Notes under the pieces: model-generated | What the model was told of the DNA's origin: nothing | Database searches by the model: none | Seen by the model: only the letters and a program-made list of their open reading frames with translations | In this document: piece after piece, positions 25,891 to 47,660 of the stretch | Numbering within the stretch: position 1 is the first letter of the stretch | Layout of the letters: the number at the start of each line of letters is the position of its first letter | Source: Anoplolepis gracilipes | Taxonomy: Eukaryota > Arthropoda > Insecta > Hymenoptera > Formicidae | NCBI RefSeq assembly: GCF_047496725.1 | Contig: NC_132975.1 | Span: forward strand, 15,199,501 to 15,263,500 | Direction of reading: 5' to 3' | Length of the DNA stretch: 64,000 nucleotides | Made by a program: the position numbers and the translations under genes

Positions 25891-28699
25891 GTGTGTGTGT
25901 GTGTTCCGAGTTCTACTTTCATAACTAACTGTAAAACACGGAAATCGCTAGTCGGTCTCTTTTTATTTTATTTTGTAGATATGTCTTGCAAAGGATAGCT
26001 TTGCGATTGAACAGCGGTTTACATTACATGATATATGTCCCAATTTATATCAAACTTGCCTATAATATCCATTCAAGCAACAATTTTGGTAAATATAGGG
26101 CATTTGAAATGTATATTTTGATTAAAACATGATTTACAAATTTCATGCTCAGTTCACTTCGCAGTGAGGATTTAATGGTATGAAACTCATTATTCCGAAT
26201 TACAATTGTACATTTTTATATATCACGCACAAAAGATATTTTCGCGAATACCAGTCTTAATACGGATACGGCAAAATTATTATTGCGAGAAATTTTACTT
26301 TTACTAATGTTGCAAATAATGAAAATAATAAAGATCCAATAAACAGATCAGAAGTCAGATCAAATAACATTCTCTTTCACTTTTCGTTGATTAATCCGAT
26401 TTTTCGTTCATGTAATGATACAATAAAGCAGACGTAAAAATTATTGACTCCTATATTACCGTATAGCCGTTCATATATATGGCACACATTCCAATTATTA
26501 AAAATAACATTAATATTTTGCCTTTACATATATACGAGATGTAATCAAAAAGTTTCCGAACTGTCTTCGTAATAAAAAAAAAAAAAAAAAACTATTGCTT
26601 ATCGATATAAATTTCATCGCCTTCAAAATAGTCCCCCCTTGGCCACCTATACACTTATACCAGCGGGTGTCTATTATTTCTCAACACATTTTTTAAAATA
26701 ATTTTTCGGAATGCCTCGTCGTATTCGCTTAGATCGTTTTTATGTCGTCGAATCTTTTCCTTCTCAGTAAATTTTTCAATTGAGGAAAGAGCCAAAAGTC
26801 GCAAAGTGCCAAATCACAGGTGCGAACACAGGGGTTGCTGAAAAGCATTCCGAAAAATTCTTTTAAAAAATGTTTTGAAAAATGACAGATACACACATTT
26901 ACTGGCACACGTTTATACGTACCCAAAGAGATTACTTTAAAGGCGATTAAATATTTATACCGCTAAGATAAAAGTTTTTTTTTTTTTTTACAAAGACAGT
27001 TTGGAAACTTTTTGAGCAACTCTCGTATATACATATATACCATTAATAAAAATCTTTTAAATCGTCACACAAAAATTTGAGGCAGAATAAAGTAACAAAA
27101 TAACAACGTGTAGGAAATAATTATACAATCGCTGTGACAGTACTTTTGTAGAACTGTTTCTCATTTGTATATCTCTTCAAAATCAGGCACGCAAGATAAT
27201 CTATATATGAGTTTCAACGTGTATTTGTGCATTATGTACACCTTATGTATCCTATAGAAATAGAAGTGTAATATAGTGCAATATATTAATATATTAGCAG
27301 AATAATGTACATATACGTATGTATTTAAGTGTCAAGCTAGCTCAGCGAATCCTATTCACAAAGTAGATCCTATGTGTTAACCCTATGTGTAATATAGTAA
27401 TATTACTATGTATATGAAGGATAGAAGAGAGAAAAGTATATTATATATATATATATATGAATGTATGTAGGATACGTATTACATACGATAGTACATTGTA
27501 CAAGTGTTTGCAATGCAAGCATTTATATATATATAAAAGGTATATTATCAATTTAAGAAAATATAGAAATAAAATACGTTAATAAAAAAAGAAAAAAAAG
27601 AGAGAAGGAAACAGATCTCAGGCTATGTCTCTGTGCACTAAGTGACCTCTCGATATATCGTCTGTATCTTTTGGATAATAAGTTTTAGCGAACCACTCGG
27701 AAAAAGTAAACTGTGACCTGTGTAAATAGATAACGAATCAATCTCTATCATTCTCTGAGGTATATATTACGGAGTGAGCGAGGATCGAATTAGGAACCGT
27801 AGTAAATGTAATTTCTCATATTCATTTTTGCTCTAACAATACAAGGTCTCTATGCTGCACAGAATTGTATCAAACAGCCGCGCTACTTATTACACCGAAT
27901 TTTTTATAAAATATAAAAACTTGTCGTTGTACTGTTCGCGTAATGTATATATTTATATATATGTATATATATATACGTCACATTATATAATAGAACGGAC
28001 TCGATCTAACAAAGTGATTGCGGATATAATCGCGGCACGTAATTTTTAAGTCTTGTATCTTTAGAGAGATGCGACCGCCTTTTATTCTGTCAGATCAACG
28101 CAAAACGTATTCTGCAAATTGCTATACGACCTATTGCTTATGCGTGTATAACACAGGAAACATCGTAAATCATAAGAATAAAGCCTAAGCGAAAGTAACT
28201 GCAGTAGAAGAAGGTACAAGAGTCGTATTGTATCGCATGGGCCCGCCAAAGCGAATTGTGATTTACGCCTTTCGATGTAGATTATGTCTCTTAATTTGTA
28301 TGTGCATATTTATGTGTGTGTACGTGTACGTGTATGTGTGTGTGTATCACCGACGTGAAGCACAAATTGGCTTTATAAATCTGTCCTTCCTGTGTAGCTT
28401 GAAAGCGACAGTTTCATCGCGTGATGCGACCCGGCCGAATCGGTCATCGGTACACGAGATTTTACCTACATTCGATTCTCCTTACGTTTCCGTTGCTTCC
28501 TAAGTTGCGACACATTGTCCCGAAATAGAACGGAAGGAGAGAGCGGTGCGTCGTGTGTTGTCCCACAGCTTGAAGCATTTATTGCGCATGTATAATAGCA
28601 TCGGCGGCGAACAATCGGCGGGAATAATCGGAATGGCGTGAGAAGTGAGATTCATAAACGTCAGCAAACTTGGCGATGCGTCGAGCAACGTAGTCTGCT
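20509..28699. other. 8.2-kb gene-poor convergent region
   Basis: Lies between the 3' ends of the sorting nexin and CaMKI genes, so it probably includes long 3' UTRs. It has (TG)n at about 21161-21191 and 25848-25903, A32 at about 22998-23029, an AT-rich stem-loop at about 20838-20915, and a decayed mariner copy at 26535-27025. Frames up to about 100 codons exist but show no family motif, have low-complexity or AT-driven codons, and I do not call them. Confidence 0.55.
26535..27025 (-). mobile_element. internally deleted mariner transposon
   Basis: Inverted termini of about 30 bases match: CGAGATGTAATCAAAAAGTT at the left, and the reverse complement of a close relative at the right (CGAGAGTTGCTCAAAAAGTT). 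Both share GTTTCC.AACTGTCTT, and TA lies on both flanks. The minus strand still encodes the mariner transposase catalytic block around LALCDFWLFPQLKNLL and KRFDDIKTI. A frameshifted piece of the C-terminal end follows (WYKCIGG, then GDYFEGDEIYIDKQ in another frame, then stop). The N-terminal DNA-binding half is gone. At 491 bp against about 1.3 kb for a full mariner, it is dead. Confidence 0.88.
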
Positions 28700-39849
<11,150 letters not shown>

Positions 39850-40892
39850 CTTGTCCCCCGAAACTCGCGCGCGCGCGCGCGCGTGTATTATATACGAGAC
39901 AACGTATCTGATGTACACGCAACCGTATCCGTCACATCAAAATATACGGTAACACACTGTGTATATCGCCTCCCGTGATTTTTTTTTTTTCCTCCCTCTT
40001 TCGCGACCGATCGGCGTGCGACGCAAATCGCACGACAAGTTACAAAAGTTGGCGGACTCGAAGAATCACCGTATCGATCCCCGAGAGGATCGAGACTTGA
40101 CCGATCGTCGTCCTCCGGCGCACTGGGAAGACACCCGTCGCGTCAGACGCGTTGATAGATCGTCATGTTCTCCCGACAACTCCGCAGGAGCAATCGTGAA
40201 CCCGCGACCTTTCGGATAGCCCGGCCCGCCGCACTCTTCCCACCGGCCGTTGTAACCCTCCCTCCCTCCCTCCCTCCCCTCTCTCTCTCTCTCTCTCTCT
40301 CTCTTTGCGGGCCCGTGAATTGAATTCTCCTCTCGTATCTTCTTACTCTCTTCCTCGCGTTCTCTATTCCCGCCTCTCGTCCGTTCGCCGACTATTCAGC
40401 TACCGTTGTACCGTAGCTTCTTTCGCTACCGTTCACTACCACCACCATCACTACCACCACTACTCGCGCAGAGTCGTGCACGCGTCTTCGTATCGGGCTC
40501 AGGGTCGCGGCCTCGCCAGATTAGCTCGCGTTCCTTGCCACCAGACGCTTACTTATCGCGCTGCCGCCGCGTCGTCGCTCCTCGTCGCTCTTGGAGATAC
40601 GCGTCCGCGTCCGCGTCCGTGACAGCCCTGGGTCATAATGTCAGCAGCGCACTCGTTGCACCGCAAACTGCAACAATGACGGTATATACATCCGATCGGA
40701 CCGGACGAATGTGAATTGACGGGAATGACAGCTCGATGACAGCGCGTACCGCGTACCGAGAGTCCCAACGTGCGTTCGGTAATTGGCCAAGGTCGTTGCT
40801 TGACTGTGCCGTCGTCGTTATAAGTCTTGCCAATCGAATATTTTTTACTCGAGCGCCTTCCTTCCACGCATGCGCAATGCGGTAAACCGCCT
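39850..40892. promoter_or_regulatory. CaMKI: CpG-rich 5' region of CaMKI
   Basis: A strongly GC/CpG-rich stretch upstream of the CaMKI start codon. It contains a CGCG run (39866-39883), a polypyrimidine tract of CCCT and CT repeats (40256-40304) and several open frames on both strands. These are best explained as composition rather than genes. It probably contains the CaMKI transcription start and 5' UTR. Confidence 0.5.
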
Positions 40893-41192
40893 AAAGTCCG
40901 TATCACACTATGAATTGAAGATTGAAGATTAAAGATTAGAATTTTACTAATCAGAATAAAAGGTACTAAAATTGCTTTGTCTTGATTGGTCGAATTTCAA
41001 TTTTCAATCTTTAATCTCAATTTCGACTTAAGCCCTTATCAGACTACGCATTAAAAATTGAGATTAAAGATTGAAGATTGAAATTTGGCCAATCAAAATA
41101 AAGCAATTTTAGTTCCTTTTATTCTGATTAGTCAAATTCTAATCTTTAATCTTCAATCTTTAATTTTCAATTCGTAGTGTGATACGGGCTTT
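40893..41192. mobile_element. 300-bp palindromic MITE, family B
   Basis: An almost completely self-complementary element. Termini AAGTCCGTATCACACTA and TAGTGTGATACGGGCTT are reverse complements with one or two mismatches. The arms of about 140 bases hold repeated GAAGATTGAAGATT-type units. TA flanks both ends (ccTA|AAG and CTT|TAag), as expected for Stowaway/mariner-like MITEs. It lies between the divergent CaMKI and NSMCE1 genes. The inner part repeats the terminal motif in degenerate form (CCCTTATCAGACTACGCATT), so it may be a nested or dimeric element. Confidence 0.85.
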
Positions 41193-41562
41193 AAGGTCGG
41201 ATACGCGTATTTTTCGAATCATTATTTGTCCTGTAAAAATTCAAATCCATGCTCGAATCTTTCAATATGTTTTATAAAATTAAAAACTATTAATCAAGTA
41301 AACTATTTATATTTAGTTGTTGGAATTTTTTCTTTTACATCTATCAAAATCTGCTCTGAATTTTCATGCAAAATAGTTTTTTCGGTTTTTTTCTAAAACC
41401 CTAGCTGAAAAAAGTAGTTGGTAACATTGACCCTGACGCACGTATAATGGGCATGCGTGACAAAATTTCCAAATTCCTATATGCATTTGTTGTCATTCAT
41501 ATTTGATAACGATAACTAATTTTATTCATTTAATTTGTCAGCAAATTTCGATCGAAAAAAAA
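41193..41562. promoter_or_regulatory. NSMCE1 upstream region
   Basis: AT-rich sequence of 370 bp between the MITE and the NSMCE1 start codon. It presumably carries that gene's promoter and 5' UTR, but I recognise no element in it. Confidence 0.35.
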
Positions 41563-42908
41563 ATGATTTATGGTAAAGAACATAAGATGGTTTTGCAAGC
41601 TATTATGCATGAAGGTGCTTTAGATGAAAAGCGTGGAAAGGAATTAATCTCCAAGTTATTTGGTATGTAGGCTCAATTGTAAATACATAATACAAAGTGC
41701 ATATATTTTGAATACAATTACATGCAAAATATTCTGCTCAAAATTAAATTAAATTTTATTAATTATCGATAAATTTTAGGTCACGAGAATACAGCACACG
41801 TATTAAACGAAATAAATGCGAAATTACAGCCACTATACATGATCGTAAAGTGTGTAAATTGCGAAGTTACCGGTCAGTTGTATTGGGTTTGGGCAAGTAC
41901 AGTGCAAGATAAAATTGCCAAGTAATAATTATTTAAAGAACTTGATCAAAGTGTATATGTGTATTTCATATTGCAGGCTTTGTCTACTCAACTTGTGTTT
42001 ATTGCTTTACAGCTTTCATCCCGAATTTTCACAAGCTCAATTAACTCTGTTACGTACCATATATTCTGAAATTGTTACCTCGAACAATGGTCATGTATCG
42101 AGTACCTGGTGCCTTAATTTATGTTCGACATTAAATGTAAAACTAAGCAAAGCTAACGCTGAAGAATTCTTGTATGAGATGGTTAATAGAAACTGGTTAG
42201 CGTGCAAGGTATCAAATTTTTACCATGATGAATTTTTACCACTGATTTTAATAGTTTATTTTTAAGGATTTCTTTTATAAAGAAACATTTTCCAGAATGG
42301 TAAATACTACATGGGAGTAAGAAGCATAGTTGAACTACTACAATATTTTAAAGATACGTATCAAGACAATCTTCAGACTTGTACTTTATGCAAACAAGTA
42401 CTTTTTTATGTAAGATAACTGTAAATATATACATATCGACACAAAACACACATTACAATAAATTATTACATTAAAATGATCAATTTTATCATTATACAGG
42501 GTGAGAAATGCGATCAATGTAATACTACGACACATGTTTACTGTTTAGAGAATTATGCAATGAATCGCGGTGGTTTGGAATGTCCTAATTGCCATTATCC
42601 TATATCACAACATAGTCAGTCTGGTAATGTTTTATCCTACCTATTAATTTTATTTTTCATATTTGTAATTAGCTAATAATCTGTTTATTTACTATATTGA
42701 GCTGCTTTCTTAACATGTACTTGCAGCATATCATTTATATTTTAAATTATATATATATATGTACATTAATTTTATTTATTCTTAAAAATATCTGTATTTT
42801 TTAGGTAATAATAACAATTCTAGCATGGATATCGATGAAATAAATATTGAAATGAATGAGGTGACACAGTCTAGTCAGAGAAGATCAAAGAGAAAACATA
42901 AAGATTAA
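41563..42908 (+). CDS. NSMCE1: NSE1, RING-type subunit of the SMC5/6 complex
   Basis: Six coding exons: 41563-41662, 41780-41921, 42013-42208, 42296-42409, 42500-42623 and 42805-42908, giving 259 aa, normal for the family. NSE1 pairs with NSE3/MAGE in the SMC5/6 complex, which acts in DNA repair and replication-fork stability, and has a RING-like ubiquitin ligase domain. The N-terminal two thirds match the winged-helix part (HPEFSQAQLTLLRTIYSEIV; NRNWLACKNGKYYMGVRSI). The C-terminal zinc-binding module shows all eight ligands: CTLC, CDQC, H in THVYC with its C, and CPNC. A basic tail (SQRRSKRKHKD) may act in nuclear import. AATAAA occurs at 42969-42974. It converges on CCDC174 with 183 bp between the stops. 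Confidence 0.93.
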
Positions 42909-43091
42909 TACTAAAAAAAATTAATATTATAAGAAGTAATATATAAGAGATATTGTTTAATTCATTATAATAAACATTTTATATTGTAATAAAATAAATA
43001 TTAGAGCGAAGACTACATAATACATTATTTTTTTATTATAAAAATATGTACATTATACTGTACAAATACTATAATATATATCAAATTTTTA

Positions 43092-44885
43092 CTATGTCTT
43101 GCTGTGATTTTCCTCAAACTTTTCTCTCAAATATTTAAGACCAGCCATTATGTTATCCTCATTTATATTTCGTGATACTGTTTCTTCTTTATTTGTGTGA
43201 GAGGATTTGTCACTGGAAACTAAAGATGAAGTACTTTCACCAGGAAGAGGAATATTCATATCATTTGGCAATTGATGCTGCTCAGATGTATATACTCCAG
43301 GATAACCATATGTATTTTGTGAATAATTGCTAGACAGATGAGATAATGGATATGAAACAGTCGCTTGTCCCTGAGATGGCAATAGATTAGACGAATTTGT
43401 AGTGGGATTAAATGCTGAGTCTATTGTATGTTTAGGTAACTCGTATCCAGTGTCACTTTTCCTTATTGTACTATTATATTCTGCTAAATTGTTTTTATCA
43501 TTATTCTGGTTAGTGGTATCAACATTTTTTGCAATAGAGACCGTCTCATTACTGGACTCGTTACTGTCTTCATGATTCTGTAAATTGATTCTAGATTTTT
43601 TAATAGGTTCTTGGGATTCACGAGCTTCTGTATTATCAAAGTGTTTATCATGAGTCAATTGCTCATCAATATTTTTAGAACTGTTGTAAAAACCAGCACT
43701 TGTAAAATTATTGTAAACTGGTCCAAATTTACCAATTCTTTGTGCTCTACATTTATGCACCCATTCCTCTTGTGACATTACATGCCAATAATTCTTTTTA
43801 CCCAATAGTTCTCCAAAGGCTCTTATTTTATCTTCATCATTATTCTTTTCCTCCTGATGAGTGGTTACAGTTTCTTTGATGTTTGCAGATTTATCAGTTT
43901 CCAGGTTAGATTTTTCATTATCATTTTCAATAGATTTATTATTATCTTTGTTAACTTCGTTAATATTATCAGTAGAAGTAATTAACTTGTTTTCCAATGC
44001 CAATTCTTCCTCTGTAGGTTCTGCCGGTAAGCCTGCTCTGATCCGTTGTCTAATTCTTGCCGCCTTTAATCTGTTCTGTTCCATTTTCTCTTTCAATTCC
44101 TTGATTTCGTTCATTTCTTTCTGTCTCCTCTCTGTTTCCTTCCTTAAATTCGCTAGATTCTCTTGCTGTTTCGTCCTCTCTTCTTCATCTTGGGAAAATG
44201 CGTAGTAACCAACACCATGTGTCCGCGCTTCGTCAAATAATATATCTTGATAATGTATATCAACCTTATCTGCAAGCTTTTGCGTTTGCTCCTCCCATTT
44301 TCTTCTCATAATTTCTATCTCAGGTTCTTTTTCTTGAATAGGATATTGTTCTTTATTATCTTCTTCTCCATCTTCATTGATGTTTCTCTTCATTATTTCT
44401 CGCTTTATTAATTCATCCTTCTTTTGCATATGTGACAAATCTTCCCGTAGACATTTTCTAGTACGACCAAAACAATCCTGATATTCGACCCAATTATCTT
44501 CTGGTTCAATTGGATATTGTTCATTAATCGCTTCATCGACAAATTCTTTTTCGGGTTCGTCCAACTTGTTCTTGAAATCGACAAGAAATTTGTCATTGTT
44601 ATTTTTTGATTTCTTTAATCTCTCATACAACCTTGCTTTAGCTTCCAACATTAATTTTGATTTTTTATGGGCAATAATATCCTCTGTATCTATCAATTCT
44701 TTAGGATTTTTCTCCACATTGTCTGCAACAACTTTCTTGCTCCTTTTCTTGTTTACTTGCGACGATACATTGACAGATTCTGCTTTCAACTTTGCCTCAT
44801 TTACTTCGGCTTGTTTTTTCAACAGCTCTGCTTTCAAACCAACCAAGGATGAAAAGTTGACATTGATTTTCTTGGTCATATTCAT
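43092..44885 (-). CDS. CCDC174: coiled-coil domain-containing protein 174
   Basis: A single uninterrupted frame of 597 codons on the minus strand. Human CCDC174 is a nuclear, spliceosome- and exon-junction-associated protein. The N-terminus SSLVGLKAELLKKQAEV and the central GVGYYAFSQDEEERTKQQ are the family landmarks. Two coiled-coil stretches follow (about 225-275, Glu/Lys/Arg-rich, ending RIRAGLP), then NYWHVMSQEEWVHKCRAQR. The C-terminal 200 residues are low-complexity, rich in Asn and Ser, and longer than in vertebrates. The first Met (44885) is followed by another at the third codon, so either may start. The lack of introns contrasts with the neighbours. Confidence 0.92.
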   Translation of the reverse strand: MNMTKKINVNFSSLVGLKAELLKKQAEVNEAKLKAESVNVSSQVNKKRSKKVVADNVEKNPKELIDTEDIIAHKKSKLMLEAKARLYERLKKSKNNNDKFLVDFKNKLDEPEKEFVDEAINEQYPIEPEDNWVEYQDCFGRTRKCLREDLSHMQKKDELIKREIMKRNINEDGEEDNKEQYPIQEKEPEIEIMRRKWEEQTQKLADKVDIHYQDILFDEARTHGVGYYAFSQDEEERTKQQENLANLRKETERRQKEMNEIKELKEKMEQNRLKAARIRQRIRAGLPAEPTEEELALENKLITSTDNINEVNKDNNKSIENDNEKSNLETDKSANIKETVTTHQEEKNNDEDKIRAFGELLGKKNYWHVMSQEEWVHKCRAQRIGKFGPVYNNFTSAGFYNSSKNIDEQLTHDKHFDNTEARESQEPIKKSRINLQNHEDSNESSNETVSIAKNVDTTNQNNDKNNLAEYNSTIRKSDTGYELPKHTIDSAFNPTTNSSNLLPSQGQATVSYPLSHLSSNYSQNTYGYPGVYTSEQHQLPNDMNIPLPGESTSSLVSSDKSSHTNKEETVSRNINEDNIMAGLKYLREKFEENHSKT

Positions 44886-45570
44886 TATTGGAGCACAATA
44901 AATATAAGTTTTCTATGAAGATTTACACGACAAAGATGTCGATGATCACAATAGGATATATATCCTTCTTCCTAAAAAATAAAATATTATATACTCTGTA
45001 TTAATATTTGGAAAATTATTATTATTTGTTGAATAATTATATCCAATATAGTACATTTACATATACGTACGATTTAAAAACTCAAAACATTTGTCCCATA
45101 CAAATAATATGAGAACATTTAACAGTATCCACAATAAATAGAATTGAAATATTACTTTAACAAGATTGTTGCAATTTTATAGAAATTGAGGTTATTATGT
45201 TTGTAAATTCTTGCCATAGAATATATGTATATGATAGATAGAGAAACTAACTATATATTATAGAATGTAAAGTCACTAGATTATAAAATACCGCAATTAG
45301 GGGAAAAAAATAGCCGCCATTTTGACTCCACGCTACGCGGTCATTTCAATTGTTCGAATGTATTATAACCTAATTTTGTGTAAAAATGAGAAAAAATAAA
45401 ACCATAAATTATATAAATAAGTATTTTATTTATACATATAAAACATAATATGTATAACTCAGTGCAGAGAGATAAAAGGGTGAATTTAAAACTTTCACAA
45501 ATATGATTAGGTAATTTTTGCATATATTAATATTTCGCGCAAACAAGTAAGACAGAGACAGCTATTTACT

Positions 45571-45660
45571 CCGGGCGCGTTCGGGGAGACACTATTAACA
45601 CTCATTAAAAGTTGAACAAAGATAGAACGACGCTGTTAGCGCTAATAGCGCCTTCCGGCG
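45571..45660. mobile_element. palindromic MITE, family A, deleted copy 2
   Basis: Begins CCGGGCGCGTTCGGGGAGAC and ends with GCTGTTAGCGCTAATAGCG, matching the termini of the element at 12174-12293. It keeps the same middle (CTCATTAAAAGTTGAACAAAG), but most of the inner left arm is missing. The flanking TA duplication is no longer clear. Confidence 0.75.
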
Positions 45661-45773
45661 CGTATCTAAACTTTCGAAAAACACGTGACGTATTCAAAAG
45701 TCGCAAAGTTACCGAGACAACAGACAACTTGAACTCGCTTCGCGAGTATCCCGCGATTCTCACGCAATTAAAC

Positions 45774-45920
45774 ATGTTCAGTTATTTTCGTGAACATCGA
45801 TCGGATTCTTGGGACCAAAAGTTACGCATCGATATAATTATTACGTTATTACTATTCCTAGTCAATACGATTCTCCAGTTGAAATGTTTCTACGAAAACT
45901 GTGACTTAATAGAAGATTGA
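45774..45920 (+). CDS. possible 48-aa small membrane ORF
   Basis: ATG at 45774 opens a 48-codon frame with a hydrophobic segment (DIIITLLLFLVNTILQL) after a charged N-terminus and before CFYENCDL. It lies in the probable 5' region of the lysine-rich gene, so it could be a uORF, a smORF or chance. No family is recognised. Confidence 0.15.
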   Translation: MFSYFREHRSDSWDQKLRIDIIITLLLFLVNTILQLKCFYENCDLIED

Positions 45921-46294
45921 CGAAGAAAGAAAACAAAAACATACGAAAGGGGGGAAAAAAGAAAGGTCCCCTTGAAGATGACCGTAATAACGAAACCGGC
46001 GACAGGTTATTGACGGTTATTAATTCAAACAGATCGATATTCTCGGAGCATAATCTACCAAATAACATCGCAAGATTATTCTCGAAGACATAGTTTCGTC
46101 ATCTGTTGTCGACGTTGTAGCGTCGGCGAGAAACTGGTTTATTTGATAGAAATCTATCGATCTTCGTGACTGTTCTCAGCTCTAGCTGTTCCTCGCGGCA
46201 CACGAGTAACACGTGGTCGCCACGCGGTCGCCACGATCCATCATACGTATATAGTGAGTAATAGCAAATTGCCGGCGAGGTAGATAGCAGCTAA

Positions 46295-47531
46295 ATGGCA
46301 CCTCGCAAAGAGAGCAAGAAACAAGAGCAGGCAGCAGACACCCTGGCCACTGAGAATGGCAGCGTCACACCACCGAAGAAGAGAAAAACAGTCGCGAAAT
46401 CGGCAGATACGGCAGCGCCGAAAGAAGCCAAGACCGTCGTACCTCGGCAAATTAAAAAAATCAAAGAACAAGCGGTGGCCACCGCCTTCTCTCCTATGAA
46501 ATTAAGGAGTGGAACAAAGAAAATCGCTCCGATCGAGCAAACGGTCGAGCAAAAGACGCGCGGTGATGGTAAATCCGCGACGGCGAAAAAAACGCGCGAT
46601 GACAGCAAAACCGCAACATCGAAGAAGAAAACGAAAACGGCCAAACCGATGAAACCGGAGGCTAAGGCGATCGTAAAGAAGCTAAAGGAAATCGAGAACG
46701 GCGTCGAGGAACCATCAAAGAAAACGAATCGTCGTAGGAAAGTTAATGAAGGCGTTGCTAAAGATAGTGCATCGACGGCGAAGGGACAAACGAAGAAACA
46801 GCGTACGCCGCGGAATGCCGAGATAAAAGATATTGCGGAGATTAACGATGAGGAAAAAAAGAATGACGAGGAAATGACCGTGCCTAAAAAAAAGGCTCGT
46901 GGAAAAACTAAGAAGACAGGTATGGAAACTGATTATAACTTATTCTGACATTTTTTTTTTTTTTTTTTTTTGATAAATTGTTCTTGAATGCTTTTGTCAA
47001 TCACAAATATTAATTTTTTTATTAACAGGAATAAAGAGACAAAAGAAAATTTTCAGTTAAATTAAATTACTTTAATTAAAATTGATTTAATTACTTTAAT
47101 TTATGTATTAAAAAATACTTGTGTCAAATTAAAGAACTTGAAGTATTTTTTTTATTTTGTGTTTCTTCACTTCTGCCAATAAAAAATTAATATTTGTGAC
47201 TGACCAAAGCATTCAAGAAATTTCAGAATAAATTTATATATGTATATATATTTGAGTTTTTGCATCTTAAAACTTTTTATTATTTTCAGCCATGGAAATA
47301 GTCAGGCTGAATGACTTAACAAAAACGAAAAATAGAATTGTAAACAATGAAATTATAGAGGTAATGAATTTGCCCTTGGAATCACCAGATGAAAATAATG
47401 CAAAGGATGTTCCCACTAATGAAAATAACATTTCACCAAAAAAAAATAATGAAAGTATAGAAATAAAAGACGAATTAAAAACTCCAATTAATTACCAGGA
47501 GAGGTCACCAACTTTTTTGCGTTTTAATTAA
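46295..47531 (+). CDS. lysine-rich, presumably nuclear/chromatin protein, unknown family
   Basis: Two coding exons, 46295-46919 and 47290-47531, joined in phase 1, giving 288 aa. The first exon encodes a highly basic, Lys/Ala/Thr-rich, disordered chain that begins MAPRKESKKQEQ. It has several nuclear-localisation-like clusters (PPKKRKTV, KKKTKTAKP, RRRKV, PKKKARGKTKK) and an SPMKLRSG motif like those in histone-tail-type proteins. The second exon is quite different: AT-rich, Asn/Glu-rich, acidic, ending TPINYQERSPTF. I do not recognise the family; the composition resembles linker-histone or nucleolar proteins, which is composition and not homology. The last coding bases form the first copy of a diverged repeat whose further copies lie in the inverted repeat downstream. 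Confidence 0.7.
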
Positions 47532-47660
47532 ACAAAAGACTATTAAAAAAAAATAATGAAATGGAAACTATAGAAATAACAAACATAATATAAATTAAAA
47601 TTAGCAACTTTAATTAATGATAAAGATAGATCAGCCAAATTTTTTGTGTTTTAAAATTAC
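47482..47660. repeat. diverged tandem repeat spanning the gene's 3' end
   Basis: A unit of about 107 bp starts near 47450 inside the last exon and is repeated once, more diverged, up to about 47660. Shared blocks include AATAATGAAA, ATAGAAATAA, AATTAATxA, AGxTCAxCCAA and TTTTTTGxGTTTTAA. The second copy continues directly into the inverted repeat. Confidence 0.6.

Larger units (their letters stand above)
44886..46294. promoter_or_regulatory. divergent promoter region CCDC174 / lysine-rich gene
   Basis: About 1.4 kb between start codons. The CCDC174 side is AT-rich. A partly deleted family A MITE lies at 45571-45660. From about 45660 to 46294 the sequence is GC/CpG-rich and likely includes the 5' UTR of the lysine-rich gene. 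A small frame at 45774-45920 is listed separately. Confidence 0.45.

Noticed and set aside
26729..26926. A 65-codon frame as an independent gene
   Set aside because: It is the surviving transposase fragment of the mariner remnant.
39850..39918. Upstream in-frame ATG extending CaMKI by 23 codons
   Set aside because: The extra residues come from a CGCG repeat (HARARARV) and an AT-rich stretch. The MPLFGKK start fits the family.
40305..40906. Several 60-117 codon frames in the CpG-rich block
   Set aside because: They are open on several frames of both strands, Arg/Ser/Ala-rich from composition, with no motif; the block looks like promoter and 5' UTR.
43861..44901. Plus-strand frames of about 110 codons opposite CCDC174
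   Set aside because: They are antisense shadows of a conserved long coding frame.
45612..45773. N-terminal extension giving a 102-codon frame
   Set aside because: It begins at a TTG inside the MITE copy and has no ATG until 45774.
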